The notes under the pieces are model-generated. The model did not search any database and had not been told where the DNA came from. It worked only from the letters and a program-made list of their open reading frames with translations. DNA of 64,000 nt from Desulfosporosinus acididurans (lineage in GTDB: Bacteria > Bacillota > Desulfitobacteriia > Desulfitobacteriales > Desulfitobacteriaceae). The stretch spans positions 186,001 through 250,000 of the forward strand of contig NZ_LDZY01000003.1 in assembly GCF_001029285.1 (NCBI RefSeq), given 5' to 3'. Shown in pieces: positions 38,674 to 48,146 of this stretch; within the stretch, counting starts at the first letter, position 1, and every line of letters starts with the position of its first letter. Made by a program: the position numbers and the translations under genes.

Positions 38674-39660
38674 TTATACCGGACCATCAAGACAACCTTT
38701 CATAGCATATTGCGGCTTCTTATCGAAACGATGCCGAGCTTCAATAAAGCGAACAGTTCCTGACTTTCCTCGAATTACAACAGTATGGGTTAGGGCTCCT
38801 TTTGAGGTAAAGGTTACCCCCCGCAAAAGAGCACCTTCTGTGATTCCCGTTGCTGCAAAAAAGACATCGTCACTGCTTACTAAATCATCCATGGTCAATA
38901 ACTTATTGACATCTTTAATCCCCAAAGCCTGGGCCCGGGCAACATCCCCTTCATTCTCAGGCCACAAGCGCCCTTGCATCTCTCCCCCCATACAACGAAG
39001 AGCAGCTGCAGCAAGAACCCCTTCCGGTGCTCCGCCAACTCCCATCATCATATCTACTCCCGTGTCTTCAAAGGCGCAAGCTACAGCAGGAGAAACATCT
39101 CCATCTGTAATAAGACGAACTCTTGCACCACAATTACGTACTTCCTGAATCAATTTATGATGGCGGGGACGATCCAAAATCACAACGGTCATATCACAGA
39201 TACTTTTTCCCAAAGCCTTCGCAACATTAGACACATTCTCCGCCACAGGTGCATCTAACTTAATTTTTCCTGCTGCTGCAGGACCAACTGCGATTTTGTC
39301 CATGTACATATCTGGTGCATGCAATAAACAACCTTTTTTAGCAATAGCCACAACAGCAATGGCTCCTGCTATCCCTTTGGCAACAATATTTGTTCCCTCC
39401 AAAGGGTCGACGGCAACATCTAATTCCGGGCTTTCGCCATTACCCACTCGCTCTCCAATATAAAGCATAGGGGCCTCATCCATTTCCCCTTCGCCGATAA
39501 CTACCGTTCCATCCATATGAATCGTGTCAAATACTGCACGCATCGCTTCAACAGCCGCGTTGTCAGCAGCCTCTTTATCTCCTAATCCTACCCACCGCGC
39601 CGATGCCAGAGCCGCGGCTTCAGTTACCCGAGCAAATTCCATGGTAAGTTCACGTTCCAA
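38674..39660 (-). CDS. glpX: Fructose-1,6-bisphosphatase class II
   Basis: Hydrolyses fructose 1,6-bisphosphate in gluconeogenesis. The 328-residue protein has the metal site VIGEGEMDEAPMLYIGE and the DPLEGTN phosphate-binding motif. TTG at 39660 lies seven bases after AAGGGGG. In B. subtilis glpX is between rpmE/rho and murAB/fba; here it is followed by an M23 gene and preceded by a fructose-6-phosphate aldolase gene, so the sugar-phosphate context is retained. Confidence 0.96.
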   Translation of the reverse strand: MERELTMEFARVTEAAALASARWVGLGDKEAADNAAVEAMRAVFDTIHMDGTVVIGEGEMDEAPMLYIGERVGNGESPELDVAVDPLEGTNIVAKGIAGAIAVVAIAKKGCLLHAPDMYMDKIAVGPAAAGKIKLDAPVAENVSNVAKALGKSICDMTVVILDRPRHHKLIQEVRNCGARVRLITDGDVSPAVACAFEDTGVDMMMGVGGAPEGVLAAAALRCMGGEMQGRLWPENEGDVARAQALGIKDVNKLLTMDDLVSSDDVFFAATGITEGALLRGVTFTSKGALTHTVVIRGKSGTVRFIEARHRFDKKPQYAMKGCLDGPV

Positions 39661-39833
39661 TTTAGAACCCCCTTCTATTTATCCTCATTATCTGTTTAGT
39701 TATTCACATCCAAGGATTGATACACGTTCAAAAACTCCCAAATATGTATCACATTTCTTCTCTTCTGTTTTATTGTGACATACTTTTAGGGGCTTTTCAA
39801 CCACTACATACTAGAAGATTAAGCCTATCTTTT

Positions 39834-39881
39834 ACAAAAATGTTGGCATCAGCCAATCCTTGCTCAGATTAGCTGATGCCA
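39834..39881 (-). terminator. Terminator after the fructose-6-phosphate aldolase gene
   Basis: Ten-pair stem TGGCATCAGC/GCTGATGCCA (39844-39853 and 39872-39881) with further partial pairing inside, followed by ATTTTTG on the minus strand. Confidence 0.88.
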
Positions 39882-39930
39882 GTTAACCATTCGTAATTGA
39901 AAAAATATCGGATAAATCCCAATCATAGAG

Positions 39931-40575
39931 TTATGATTTTAAAGTTTTCCAATCTGCCAGGAACTTATCAATCCCTGCATCCGTCAAGGGATGACGGAAC
40001 AGTTGTCTCAAAACGGAGAAAGGCACCGTTGCATAATCAGCACCTAACTTGGCCGCTTCAGTAACATGAACAGGATTACGAATACTGGCGGCAATAACCT
40101 TAGTAGCAATATTATGAACTTGAAATATTTCACATAGATCAGCAACCAAGTTAAGCCCGTTTTCACCAATATCATCGAGACGACCAAGAAAAGGACTTAC
40201 ATAAGCAGCTCCGGCTCTCGCTGCTAATAAGGCCTGGTTCGCAGAAAAAATGAGCGTAACGTTCGTTTTAATGTTCTCCGAGCTCAGAGTTTTAACAGTT
40301 TTAAGGCCTTCCTCGGTCATAGGTATTTTCACGACAATATTAGGATGGATTCTTGCGAGATCGCGGGCTTCCCGAAGCATCCCCTCGTAATCAAGGGCGA
40401 TAACCTCAGCGCTAATGGGGCCATCGATAATTCCCGTAACCGTCTTAAGCAACTCGTGAAAATCTTTTCCCTCTTTGGCCACTAAACTCGGGTTAGTGGT
40501 GAGACCGGCAATCACACCCATATCCCAAGCTTTTTTTATCTCGTCAAGATTCGCTGAATCTAAGAAAAATTGCAT
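39931..40575 (-). CDS. fsa: Transaldolase-like fructose-6-phosphate aldolase
   Basis: A 214-residue TIM-barrel class I aldolase of the short TalC/FSA family. Motifs: [13 protein letters not shown] at the N terminus, [13 protein letters not shown], and the Schiff-base lysine in [11 protein letters not shown]. Transaldolase or F6P-aldolase activity cannot be separated by sequence alone. ATG at 40575. It lies between glpX and a CxxC-rich gene; in B. subtilis the similar ywjH (tal) sits in this same region between fbaA and murAB. Confidence 0.93.
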   Translation of the reverse strand: MQFFLDSANLDEIKKAWDMGVIAGLTTNPSLVAKEGKDFHELLKTVTGIIDGPISAEVIALDYEGMLREARDLARIHPNIVVKIPMTEEGLKTVKTLSSENIKTNVTLIFSANQALLAARAGAAYVSPFLGRLDDIGENGLNLVADLCEIFQVHNIATKVIAASIRNPVHVTEAAKLGADYATVPFSVLRQLFRHPLTDAGIDKFLADWKTLKS

Positions 40576-40655
40576 ATTATCGCCTACTTTCCATTTAAAC
40601 TTTTCCTTTGCCGCTAGAGACTTTTAGGCGCCTTATCTCATAACTACCCAAGGAA

Positions 40656-41342
40656 CTAGCGCCATTTTTCTTCCTCCTTATTGGTTTTCGCGAGGGGCTG
40701 ACCACGTAAAGGACTGTTAATTCTCCAGGTTTTATTTTCTTCTAAATACATTGAGTTTATCCCTTCAACCTGACGAACATTATCCGTACTGTCTGCATAA
40801 ATAACTCCCACGGCCTCACAGCAGTCACAATATAATTCGATTCGGTCCGGCAATAACTCAAAGGACAATTGGTGATTGCCGCAAGCGCAGCCCAAATCTC
40901 CTTGCTTGGCCAGAGCATGAAGATGATCCAAAATCCGAAGCATTACCTCCGGGTTTTCAAACTCCTCTTGATAACCCAGCTCCACAGCCAATTCCCCAAT
41001 AGATTTTTCGCGTTCATGACATGCCTGGGTAACTTTCTGCTTGGGACCAATATATCCTACGGAAGATTCTACGGCAGGACAGGTAAGAGGCAAGGCCTCT
41101 TTGCCCCAAATGGCACGACGATTTAACCTTAAATAATGGGTCTGCCCACAGTAAGCACAAGCATAACTGATATTGAACTGCTGACGGTTCCGGCTGGCAA
41201 CGGATACTAATTGTAAGCCGCAACCACAACGCAGATTCTTGCGTCCTTGTTGAGAAAATGCAAAGAGAGAGAGGGCATGAAATTCTAGCTCCCCGCATTG
41301 GGGACATTGAATTGCTATGGTCGTGTTTGTCGTTAGAATCAT
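40656..41342 (-). CDS. CxxC-rich protein of unknown function
   Basis: A 228-residue protein that I do not recognise. It has five CxxC or CxC-type clusters: CPQC near the N terminus, CGCG, CAYC, CACG and CDCC, suggesting two or three zinc ribbons. Between them lies a helical part (about 110-155) and the C terminus is charged. There is no signal peptide. ATG at 41342 is preferred: AGAGGTGG is six bases upstream, and the GTG at 41351 overlaps it. It lies between the aldolase gene and spo0F on the same strand with its own upstream terminator. Nucleic-acid or regulatory role is a guess from zinc-ribbon content. Confidence 0.8.
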   Translation of the reverse strand: MILTTNTTIAIQCPQCGELEFHALSLFAFSQQGRKNLRCGCGLQLVSVASRNRQQFNISYACAYCGQTHYLRLNRRAIWGKEALPLTCPAVESSVGYIGPKQKVTQACHEREKSIGELAVELGYQEEFENPEVMLRILDHLHALAKQGDLGCACGNHQLSFELLPDRIELYCDCCEAVGVIYADSTDNVRQVEGINSMYLEENKTWRINSPLRGQPLAKTNKEEEKWR

Positions 41343-41408
41343 ATTTCCCACCTCTTCCTACAGCTTATACTTCGTCATACAAAAAGATTTTCCTGCCATA
41401 GCTCCAAT

Positions 41409-41446
41409 AAAAAGTGTTAGGCGAGAGTACTCATACTCTCGCCTAA
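41409..41446 (-). terminator. Terminator after spo0F
   Basis: Thirteen-pair perfect stem TTAGGCGAGAGTA and its complement (41417-41429 and 41434-41446), followed on the minus strand by CACTTTTTATTG. Confidence 0.82.
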
Positions 41447-41559
41447 AAAGTAAGAAATAAATTTAAAAAATCAAAAATAATGCCTAAGATTAGTAAATTA
41501 AAGATAAATTATTCCTCTCCAAAAAACTTAATGGTACTCACTAAACTCCATGCTGCCAC

Positions 41560-41922
41560 TTATATTGTCTTCAAGATTCCCCGTACACGCTCTCTCAATT
41601 CAAATAAATCGAAGGGCTTCCCCATATAACAAAGTATCCCCAAGTCCTTTGCTTGTTCCATATTTTGAATATCTCCATAGGCTGTCATCATAATAACTCC
41701 TACCTGGCGATTCAAGGCACGTATCCGTTCTAATGTTTCTAAACCGTTCATCCCAGGCATTTTCATATCCATTAAGATGAGATCAGGTCCAAAGGATTCA
41801 AACAAACGAAGGGCTTCTACTCCATTTGCAGCCATTTCAACCTCATGTTGATCCTCTCGAAAGGTCTCGAACAGCAGTCGCCTGACCCCGAGCTGATCAT
41901 CGACAATAAGAATTTTAGCCAC
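41560..41922 (-). CDS. spo0F: Sporulation phosphorelay response regulator Spo0F
   Basis: A 120-residue single-domain receiver that passes phosphate from sporulation kinases toward Spo0A. Receiver residues: D8-D9, phospho-acceptor D52 (MDMKMPGMNG), T80 (MMTAYGD) and K102 (GKPFDLFELR). The DDQLGVRRLL start and KPFDLFELR end resemble Spo0F rather than CheY, and the pyrG-spo0F neighbourhood is that of B. subtilis. Since many clostridia lack the phosphorelay and phosphorylate Spo0A directly, its partner (Spo0B or a kinase) would have to be sought elsewhere. ATG at 41922, 19 bases after alr. Confidence 0.85.
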   Translation of the reverse strand: MAKILIVDDQLGVRRLLFETFREDQHEVEMAANGVEALRLFESFGPDLILMDMKMPGMNGLETLERIRALNRQVGVIMMTAYGDIQNMEQAKDLGILCYMGKPFDLFELRERVRGILKTI

Positions 41923-41941
41923 ATGCTACATCCCTTTCTTG

Positions 41942-43153
41942 TCAAGTTTCTGTCATGGAGGAATATTCTGTATATAGCGGTAAAACTCCTTCTTTTATAA
42001 CGCGTTTTGACAATATTTGTTGGCCTTGTCGATATATTCGCAGGGTTCGAGGGTTTGCCAAAGTACGGCGCAAGGGAATTTCCACTTCATCGCCTAAGGC
42101 ACAGTTCAGATTTCCGATGTCCAAAACCGTCAACTGCATGCCGATTTTTCCGGCAATACGCACAGACTGACCTTTCAGCACCACCCGTTCCTGGCCGAGA
42201 GTTACGCCAAATAAAGCTGCTAAATTCTTAATAATAATCTTAAGAAAGTCAATGAATCCTTGGGGCACAAAGTGAGGGGCAACTCCAAAGCCGTCTGCGT
42301 ACCCAACAGGAATGACGGCTAACTGTGTCTCTGCTTTTGTCCGATAAATACTTTGATATCCCACATATGTTCCTTTAGGAACTCTGCGTAATTGCACAAT
42401 TTGGCTTTTTGCGGTCCAGGGGTCTTGCAGTTTAATTCTTCCGGAAAAACCTACCCCAGGATAATGCCCCACCAACAAAGTCCCAATGCGCACGAAATTA
42501 TGATGCCACTCGGGGTAATCCAAAAACGCCGCACTGTTACAGACATGCTGCCAAAGCGGGTTAATTCCCAAGCCTTTCAGGCGAGCCAAGGAATCCCGGA
42601 AGCGATTATACTGTTCCACAGTATAGTTCTTGTCCCTTTGCGCCGCCCGGGCAAAATGAGTATAGACTCCCGCAACTTGGATATGAGATGCTGCAAGCAA
42701 AGCCTTGGCCAACGGTTCCAGCTCCGAAGGCCAAAATCCTGTTCGACCCATACCCGTCTCTAACTTGAGATGAACCTTAACTTGCGGAAAGCCCTCCGTT
42801 TCCAGCTGTCCGCTCACTTCGTTCAAATCATTAATCCAAGAAATTTCTGAAAGAGTCAAATGCAAATCCGCTTTAACAGCCTGATACCATTCTTCTTTAG
42901 TCGTCGGCCCTAATATTAAAATAGTTCCCTTAATCCCTTGCTCCCGCAGTATCAATCCTTCTTCAACTTTCGTAACGGCAAAGGCTTCACATCCAGCCTG
43001 CTCTAAGACTTTCGCCACTTCCACCGCACCCAGGCCATAAGCATCTGCTTTAACAACGGCCATACATTTTGATCCCGGTTGAAGCTGTTTGGTAATTTCA
43101 CGATAATTCGCCACGACAGCTTCAAGATTGACCTCAATCCAGGTTCCCGTCAT
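41942..43153 (-). CDS. alr: Divergent alanine-racemase family protein
   Basis: A 403-residue PLP enzyme of the alanine racemase fold: PLP lysine K35 (VVKADAYGLG), GMGRTGF, THFA, NSAAF, VRIGTLLVG and the catalytic tyrosine Y285 (GYADG). It should make D-alanine for peptidoglycan. It departs from typical Alr in two places: about 25 extra residues (roughly 297-325) after GYADG, and GKIGMQ (335-340) where most have a CMD motif, so Cys and Asp are replaced by Gly and Gln. It might therefore have another amino-acid substrate. ATG at 43153, 11 bases after GGAGGGG. Lies between pyrG and spo0F, an insertion relative to B. subtilis. Confidence 0.85.
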   Translation of the reverse strand: MTGTWIEVNLEAVVANYREITKQLQPGSKCMAVVKADAYGLGAVEVAKVLEQAGCEAFAVTKVEEGLILREQGIKGTILILGPTTKEEWYQAVKADLHLTLSEISWINDLNEVSGQLETEGFPQVKVHLKLETGMGRTGFWPSELEPLAKALLAASHIQVAGVYTHFARAAQRDKNYTVEQYNRFRDSLARLKGLGINPLWQHVCNSAAFLDYPEWHHNFVRIGTLLVGHYPGVGFSGRIKLQDPWTAKSQIVQLRRVPKGTYVGYQSIYRTKAETQLAVIPVGYADGFGVAPHFVPQGFIDFLKIIIKNLAALFGVTLGQERVVLKGQSVRIAGKIGMQLTVLDIGNLNCALGDEVEIPLRRTLANPRTLRIYRQGQQILSKRVIKEGVLPLYTEYSSMTET

Positions 43154-43349
43154 GTCTTTCATCCCCTCCGCGCTCGCCGCAGCTTGCCAATAATCCCTTT
43201 AACCACATCAGAATATAGGCTCTAAATGATTCCACAATCCCTCATCCAATCATTCTTACCAGGGTTAGCTATAGTTAATCTAAAAAACCTCTAATACACA
43301 GGAAGAGTTCATGCAATCCCCCTTAAGGCCTAGCAGAACTCTCCTAGGG

Positions 43350-43442
43350 TGTGTCAAGGGGACGGTCCCTTTAACACGCAAACATGCGTGTTAAAGGGAC
43401 CGTCCCCTTGACACAGACAGCGCACAAGGGTGTGCGCTGTCT
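43350..43442. repeat. Perfect 31-bp inverted repeat of the GGGGACGGTCC family plus a second hairpin
   Basis: Arms 43350-43380 and 43385-43415 are perfect inverted copies over 31 bases with a four-base loop; each contains GGGGACGGTCCCTTTAACAC. A second perfect hairpin, AGACAGCGCAC/GTGCGCTGTCT (43415-43425 and 43432-43442), abuts it and ends 12 bases before the pyrG stop. The rest of the 301-base alr-pyrG gap (43154-43349) shows no other feature. Confidence 0.88.
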
Positions 43443-43454
43443 GACACAGGTCCC

Positions 43455-45065
<1,611 letters not shown>

Positions 45066-45104
45066 TCAGACCTTAAATAATTGAACGTGCTCAAACACAT
45101 AAAT

Positions 45105-45132
45105 AAAGCTAGTCTGCAAATGTACTAGCTTT
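45105..45132 (-). promoter_or_regulatory. Hairpin in the pyrG leader
   Basis: Nine-pair stem AAAGCTAGT/ACTAGCTTT (45105-45113 and 45124-45132), followed on the minus strand by ATTTATGTG, about 60 bases before pyrG and inside the predicted transcript. It could be a weak attenuator. The GGGC initially-transcribed sequence used by B. subtilis pyrG for CTP-sensitive reiteration was not seen. Confidence 0.45.
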
Positions 45133-45214
45133 ACTTTATCCCTCAGAAAGACCTTATTGACATGTATACACCAAAGCCATGTCACATTGTTTCTTTCTCG
45201 TATCCTATTCATCT

Positions 45215-45243
45215 ATTTTAGCTAGCAAGCCAAAGGATGTCAA
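45215..45243 (-). promoter_or_regulatory. Sigma-A-type promoter of pyrG
   Basis: TTGACA (45238-45243), 17-base spacer, TAAAAT (45215-45220) on the minus strand. The promoter lies within or next to the rpoE hairpin (45229-45260). Confidence 0.7.
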
Positions 45244-45260
45244 GCCGGACATCCTTTGGC
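45229..45260 (-). terminator. Hairpin after rpoE
   Basis: Twelve-pair perfect stem GCCAAAGGATGT/ACATCCTTTGGC with an eight-base loop, 27 bases past the rpoE stop. The following bases (TTGCTAGC) are only weakly U-rich, so termination is uncertain; it overlaps the pyrG -35. Confidence 0.6.
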
Positions 45261-45286
45261 AGAAGCCATTCTTACTCAATGAGAGC

Positions 45287-45700
45287 TTACCATTTCTCTT
45301 CAGATTGTGTCTCAGTTGTTTCTTCAAAGCCTTCATCCAGTTCAAGGGGATCTTCATCTAAGACATCATATTCCAAATCCTCAGCATCAACACCCAGCTT
45401 ATCATCGTCATCCACTGGAGGCTTATTCATCAACGTAATTGCAGCAGAGCGCCGCGAGGCTTTTGCCGGCTCCCAAACCTTTAGCCCCCATTCTCCCCGC
45501 CCGAGAAATGTAAAACGGGTATCAAGGTTAATCTTGGTCAGTGCCTCGGCAATCCGTACAGCCTCCTTGGATATTCCTAAATGTTGGAGGACTTGATCAA
45601 TTAAATTTTGATAATGCATAGGGTTACCATGGGCTTTCAGAACCTCATAAGCAATATCTGCCTCTGTCGGTTTATTCTTTTTACTTAAAGAGTGGCTCAA
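45287..45700 (-). CDS. rpoE: RNA polymerase delta subunit
   Basis: An accessory subunit of Gram-positive RNA polymerase that speeds recycling and lowers non-specific DNA binding. The 137-residue protein has the N-terminal winged-helix-like HARE domain (about 10-85, with YEVLKAHGNPMHYQNLID) and the typical unstructured, highly acidic C-terminal tail (VDDDDK to the end). Start TTG 45700 after GGTGGAGC; the frame extends upstream without similarity. Located between argS and pyrG as in B. subtilis. Confidence 0.93.
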   Translation of the reverse strand: MSHSLSKKNKPTEADIAYEVLKAHGNPMHYQNLIDQVLQHLGISKEAVRIAEALTKINLDTRFTFLGRGEWGLKVWEPAKASRRSAAITLMNKPPVDDDDKLGVDAEDLEYDVLDEDPLELDEGFEETTETQSEEKW

Positions 45701-45803
45701 AGCTCCACCGCCCTTCGTCGTTTTGAATATCACTATATTCGGTCCACCCCTAAATATTTCCTGCTAATCGCTCCTTTAAAACATAAAATAATCTCAGGAA
45801 AAA

Positions 45804-47483
45804 TTACATTTTTTCCGGGGCAGAAACACCTAGAATACCTAAAACATTAGCAATAATTTGTTTCACAGCACGAACCAAGTTGAGGCGGGCTCTGCGCAAG
45901 GCCTCATCCTCAACCAGCACTCTTTGGCTGTTATAGAATGTATGGAACAAGGCTGCCAAATCAAGCACATAACGAGCCAAACGATGGGGTTCCAATAATC
46001 GAGCCGCCGTCGCAATCTCCGTTGGCAAATCTGCCATTTTTTTGAGAAGGTCTCGCTCTTCCGAAGTCGTTAATAATTTCAGGTCTTCCTCAGATGGATT
46101 GCCGACATTCCCGAGCTCTTGAGCTTGCCTTAAAATACTGGACAAACGTGCATGAGCGTATTGAACATAATACACAGGATTATCTGAGGATTGAGCCTTG
46201 GCCAAATCCATATCGAAATCCACGGTGGAATCCGGATCCCGTAGATTAAAGAAAAATCGTGCGGCATCTTTTCCGACCTCGTCCATGAGCTCCCGCAGAG
46301 TAATATACTGTCCGGAACGTTTAGACATTTTAACGACTTCGCCGTCCTGAATCAAGCGGACAAGCTGCATCAATATTATGGTTAAGTTGTCCGCATTATA
46401 GCCTAAGGCAGACATCGCCCCCTTCATTCGCGCAACGTGTCCATGATGATCAGCACCCCAAACATTGATAACTTTATCAAAACCACGATCAAATTTATTG
46501 CTGTGGTAAGCAATGTCTGCCGCGAAATAGGTTGGAGTTCCATTACTCCGGACAACTACTTCGTCTTTCTCATCCCCAAACAAGGTCGATTTCAGCCAAA
46601 GCGCCCCTTCCTTTTCATAAATATAGTCTTTCTTTTGAAGGTCTTCCAAGGCTGAACGCACGGCCCCGGAATCATGAAGAGATTGTTCACTAAACCAGAC
46701 GTCATAGTTGACACCAAAATCCTCCAGGGTCTCCCGGATATTCCGCATCTTTTCATCAAGAGCATACCTTACCAGAAACTCCCGCCTCAAGCCGGGTTCC
46801 ACGGAGAGATATTTATCTCCAACTTTAGAAATTAAACCTTTCACCGTCGTAATCAAATCTTCTCCATGATAGCCGCCTTCCGGGAAAGGAGCGTCTTGGC
46901 CCAATTGTTGTAAATAACGGGCTTCTAAGGATAAGGCGAAGTTTTGAATTTGGTTTCCGGCATCGTTAATATAAAACTCACGGGAAACTTCATAGCCGGC
47001 CATAGCGAGTAAGGAGGCGAGACTGTCACCAAGAGCTGCCCCGCGAGCATTACCCATGTGTAATAATCCTGTCGGGTTGGCACTCACAAACTCAACCTGA
47101 ACTTTCTGGCCCTTACCCATATCGACCTGCCCGTAGCGGTCCCCTGCCTGAAGTACTTCTTTTATTACACCCGTAAGCCATAATGGATTTAAACGCAAGT
47201 TAATAAAACCAGCCCCGGCAATTTCAGAGGCTTCAATCCAAGTGTCTGTTTTATCCAGATGTTGAATGAGCGTCGCAGCGATGTCCCGAGGAGAACGTTT
47301 CGCTTGTTTAGCCATAACTAAGGCTAAATTCGTGGCAAGGTCTCCGTGCTGCCGTTCCCTTGGCTCTTCTAAAACGAAGTTAGGGAGCTCCTCGAAGTTT
47401 AGTTCCCCTTTTTCTTTAGCACTGTTTGCAGCCTGTTCCAAATGACTAATTATTTTTGTTTTAATATCCTCATAGAGACTCAT
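45804..47483 (-). CDS. argS: Arginyl-tRNA synthetase
   Basis: Charges tRNA-Arg. The 559-residue class I synthetase has the HIGH-type motif LLHMGNARGAA (HMGN), the KMSKS-type motif VVKMSKRSG and the C-terminal DALR anticodon-binding domain (YVQYAHARLSSILR to the end). ATG at 47483 follows AAAGGAGGATAAC. It overlaps the DUF1934 gene by 14 bases, the argS-ywiB arrangement of B. subtilis. Confidence 0.97.
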   Translation of the reverse strand: MSLYEDIKTKIISHLEQAANSAKEKGELNFEELPNFVLEEPRERQHGDLATNLALVMAKQAKRSPRDIAATLIQHLDKTDTWIEASEIAGAGFINLRLNPLWLTGVIKEVLQAGDRYGQVDMGKGQKVQVEFVSANPTGLLHMGNARGAALGDSLASLLAMAGYEVSREFYINDAGNQIQNFALSLEARYLQQLGQDAPFPEGGYHGEDLITTVKGLISKVGDKYLSVEPGLRREFLVRYALDEKMRNIRETLEDFGVNYDVWFSEQSLHDSGAVRSALEDLQKKDYIYEKEGALWLKSTLFGDEKDEVVVRSNGTPTYFAADIAYHSNKFDRGFDKVINVWGADHHGHVARMKGAMSALGYNADNLTIILMQLVRLIQDGEVVKMSKRSGQYITLRELMDEVGKDAARFFFNLRDPDSTVDFDMDLAKAQSSDNPVYYVQYAHARLSSILRQAQELGNVGNPSEEDLKLLTTSEERDLLKKMADLPTEIATAARLLEPHRLARYVLDLAALFHTFYNSQRVLVEDEALRRARLNLVRAVKQIIANVLGILGVSAPEKM

Positions 47484-47913
47484 GAGGGTTATCCTCCTTT
47501 ATGGTTACCCACAGCAAATTATGACTTACAAAATTATCATCGACAAAAAGGTCATATTCTAGACTAATACGTCCCCTCTGCGCTGTCAAGTCACTCTCAA
47601 CACGTTGTGGCAAAACGCTCAGCCACAGTTTCCCGAATGGTGTAGAATACTTACTGATGCTTCGAGCACCAACTTGAAACTCTTGCAGTAAATCGACAGA
47701 ACCTTTACGATTTAACGTTACACAACCCTTTTTAGCGGTCAAAAATGTCGTTACTCCTTCAAATCCACTGACACTTTCCGGCTCTTTATAGACAACAGTG
47801 AAGGCGTTGTTCCTTTCATAAAACGTTCCCGGCACAGACAATTCCTGCTGATCTTCATGGCCCTCAGAGAACTTTTGACTGCCCAAGATTTGAACGGTCA
47901 CATTCTTTTGCAA
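47470..47913 (-). CDS. ywiB: DUF1934/YwiB-family beta-barrel protein
   Basis: A 147-residue protein of the calycin-like YwiB family of unknown function; beta-rich sequence with the conserved segments GTFYERNNAFTVVYKEPE and GRISLEYDLFVDD. Overlaps argS by 14 bases, so it is translated with it. The start is probably TTG at 47913 (AGGGG upstream). No catalytic residues are apparent. Conservation of the pair with argS is the main clue to its role. Confidence 0.88.
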   Translation of the reverse strand: MQKNVTVQILGSQKFSEGHEDQQELSVPGTFYERNNAFTVVYKEPESVSGFEGVTTFLTAKKGCVTLNRKGSVDLLQEFQVGARSISKYSTPFGKLWLSVLPQRVESDLTAQRGRISLEYDLFVDDNFVSHNLLWVTIKEDNPHESL

Positions 47914-48048
47914 ATGAGTTAACCCCTATCTATTAAAAATTATAATGCCTATTCGCGCTTACGCTAAAAAACTCCTTCATAAACGTTTAAATTCTCACTT
48001 AAATTACAAAATCCTAAATAACCTGTTCTTTTATTCTTAATATTGAAG

Positions 48049-48074
48049 AGCGAGAGGGGACCGTCCCTCTCGCT
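48049..48074. repeat. Short hairpin of the GGGGACGGTCC family
   Basis: Ten-pair stem AGCGAGAGGG/CCCTCTCGCT (48049-48058 and 48065-48074) with the GACCGT core, followed on the plus strand by GATTTGTTTTT. It lies between the ywiB start and the end of ypeB and next to two-hairpin element D. Confidence 0.8.
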
Positions 48075-48081
48075 GATTTGT

Positions 48082-48146
48082 TTTTATCCAAGCATAAGAC
48101 TCCCAACTTCTTTAAGTGGGAGTGGGTCCCCCGTAATTCACTCACT
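48082..48146 (-). mobile_element. Miniature two-hairpin element, copy D
   Basis: Minus-strand copy beginning GTGAGTGAATTACGGGGGACCC, then the typical hairpin with arms CTCCCACTT/AAGTTGGGAG and end TCTTATGCTTGGATAAA. The first hairpin is largely lost. The TGA of its 5' end is the stop codon of ypeB (48142-48144). Confidence 0.55.
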
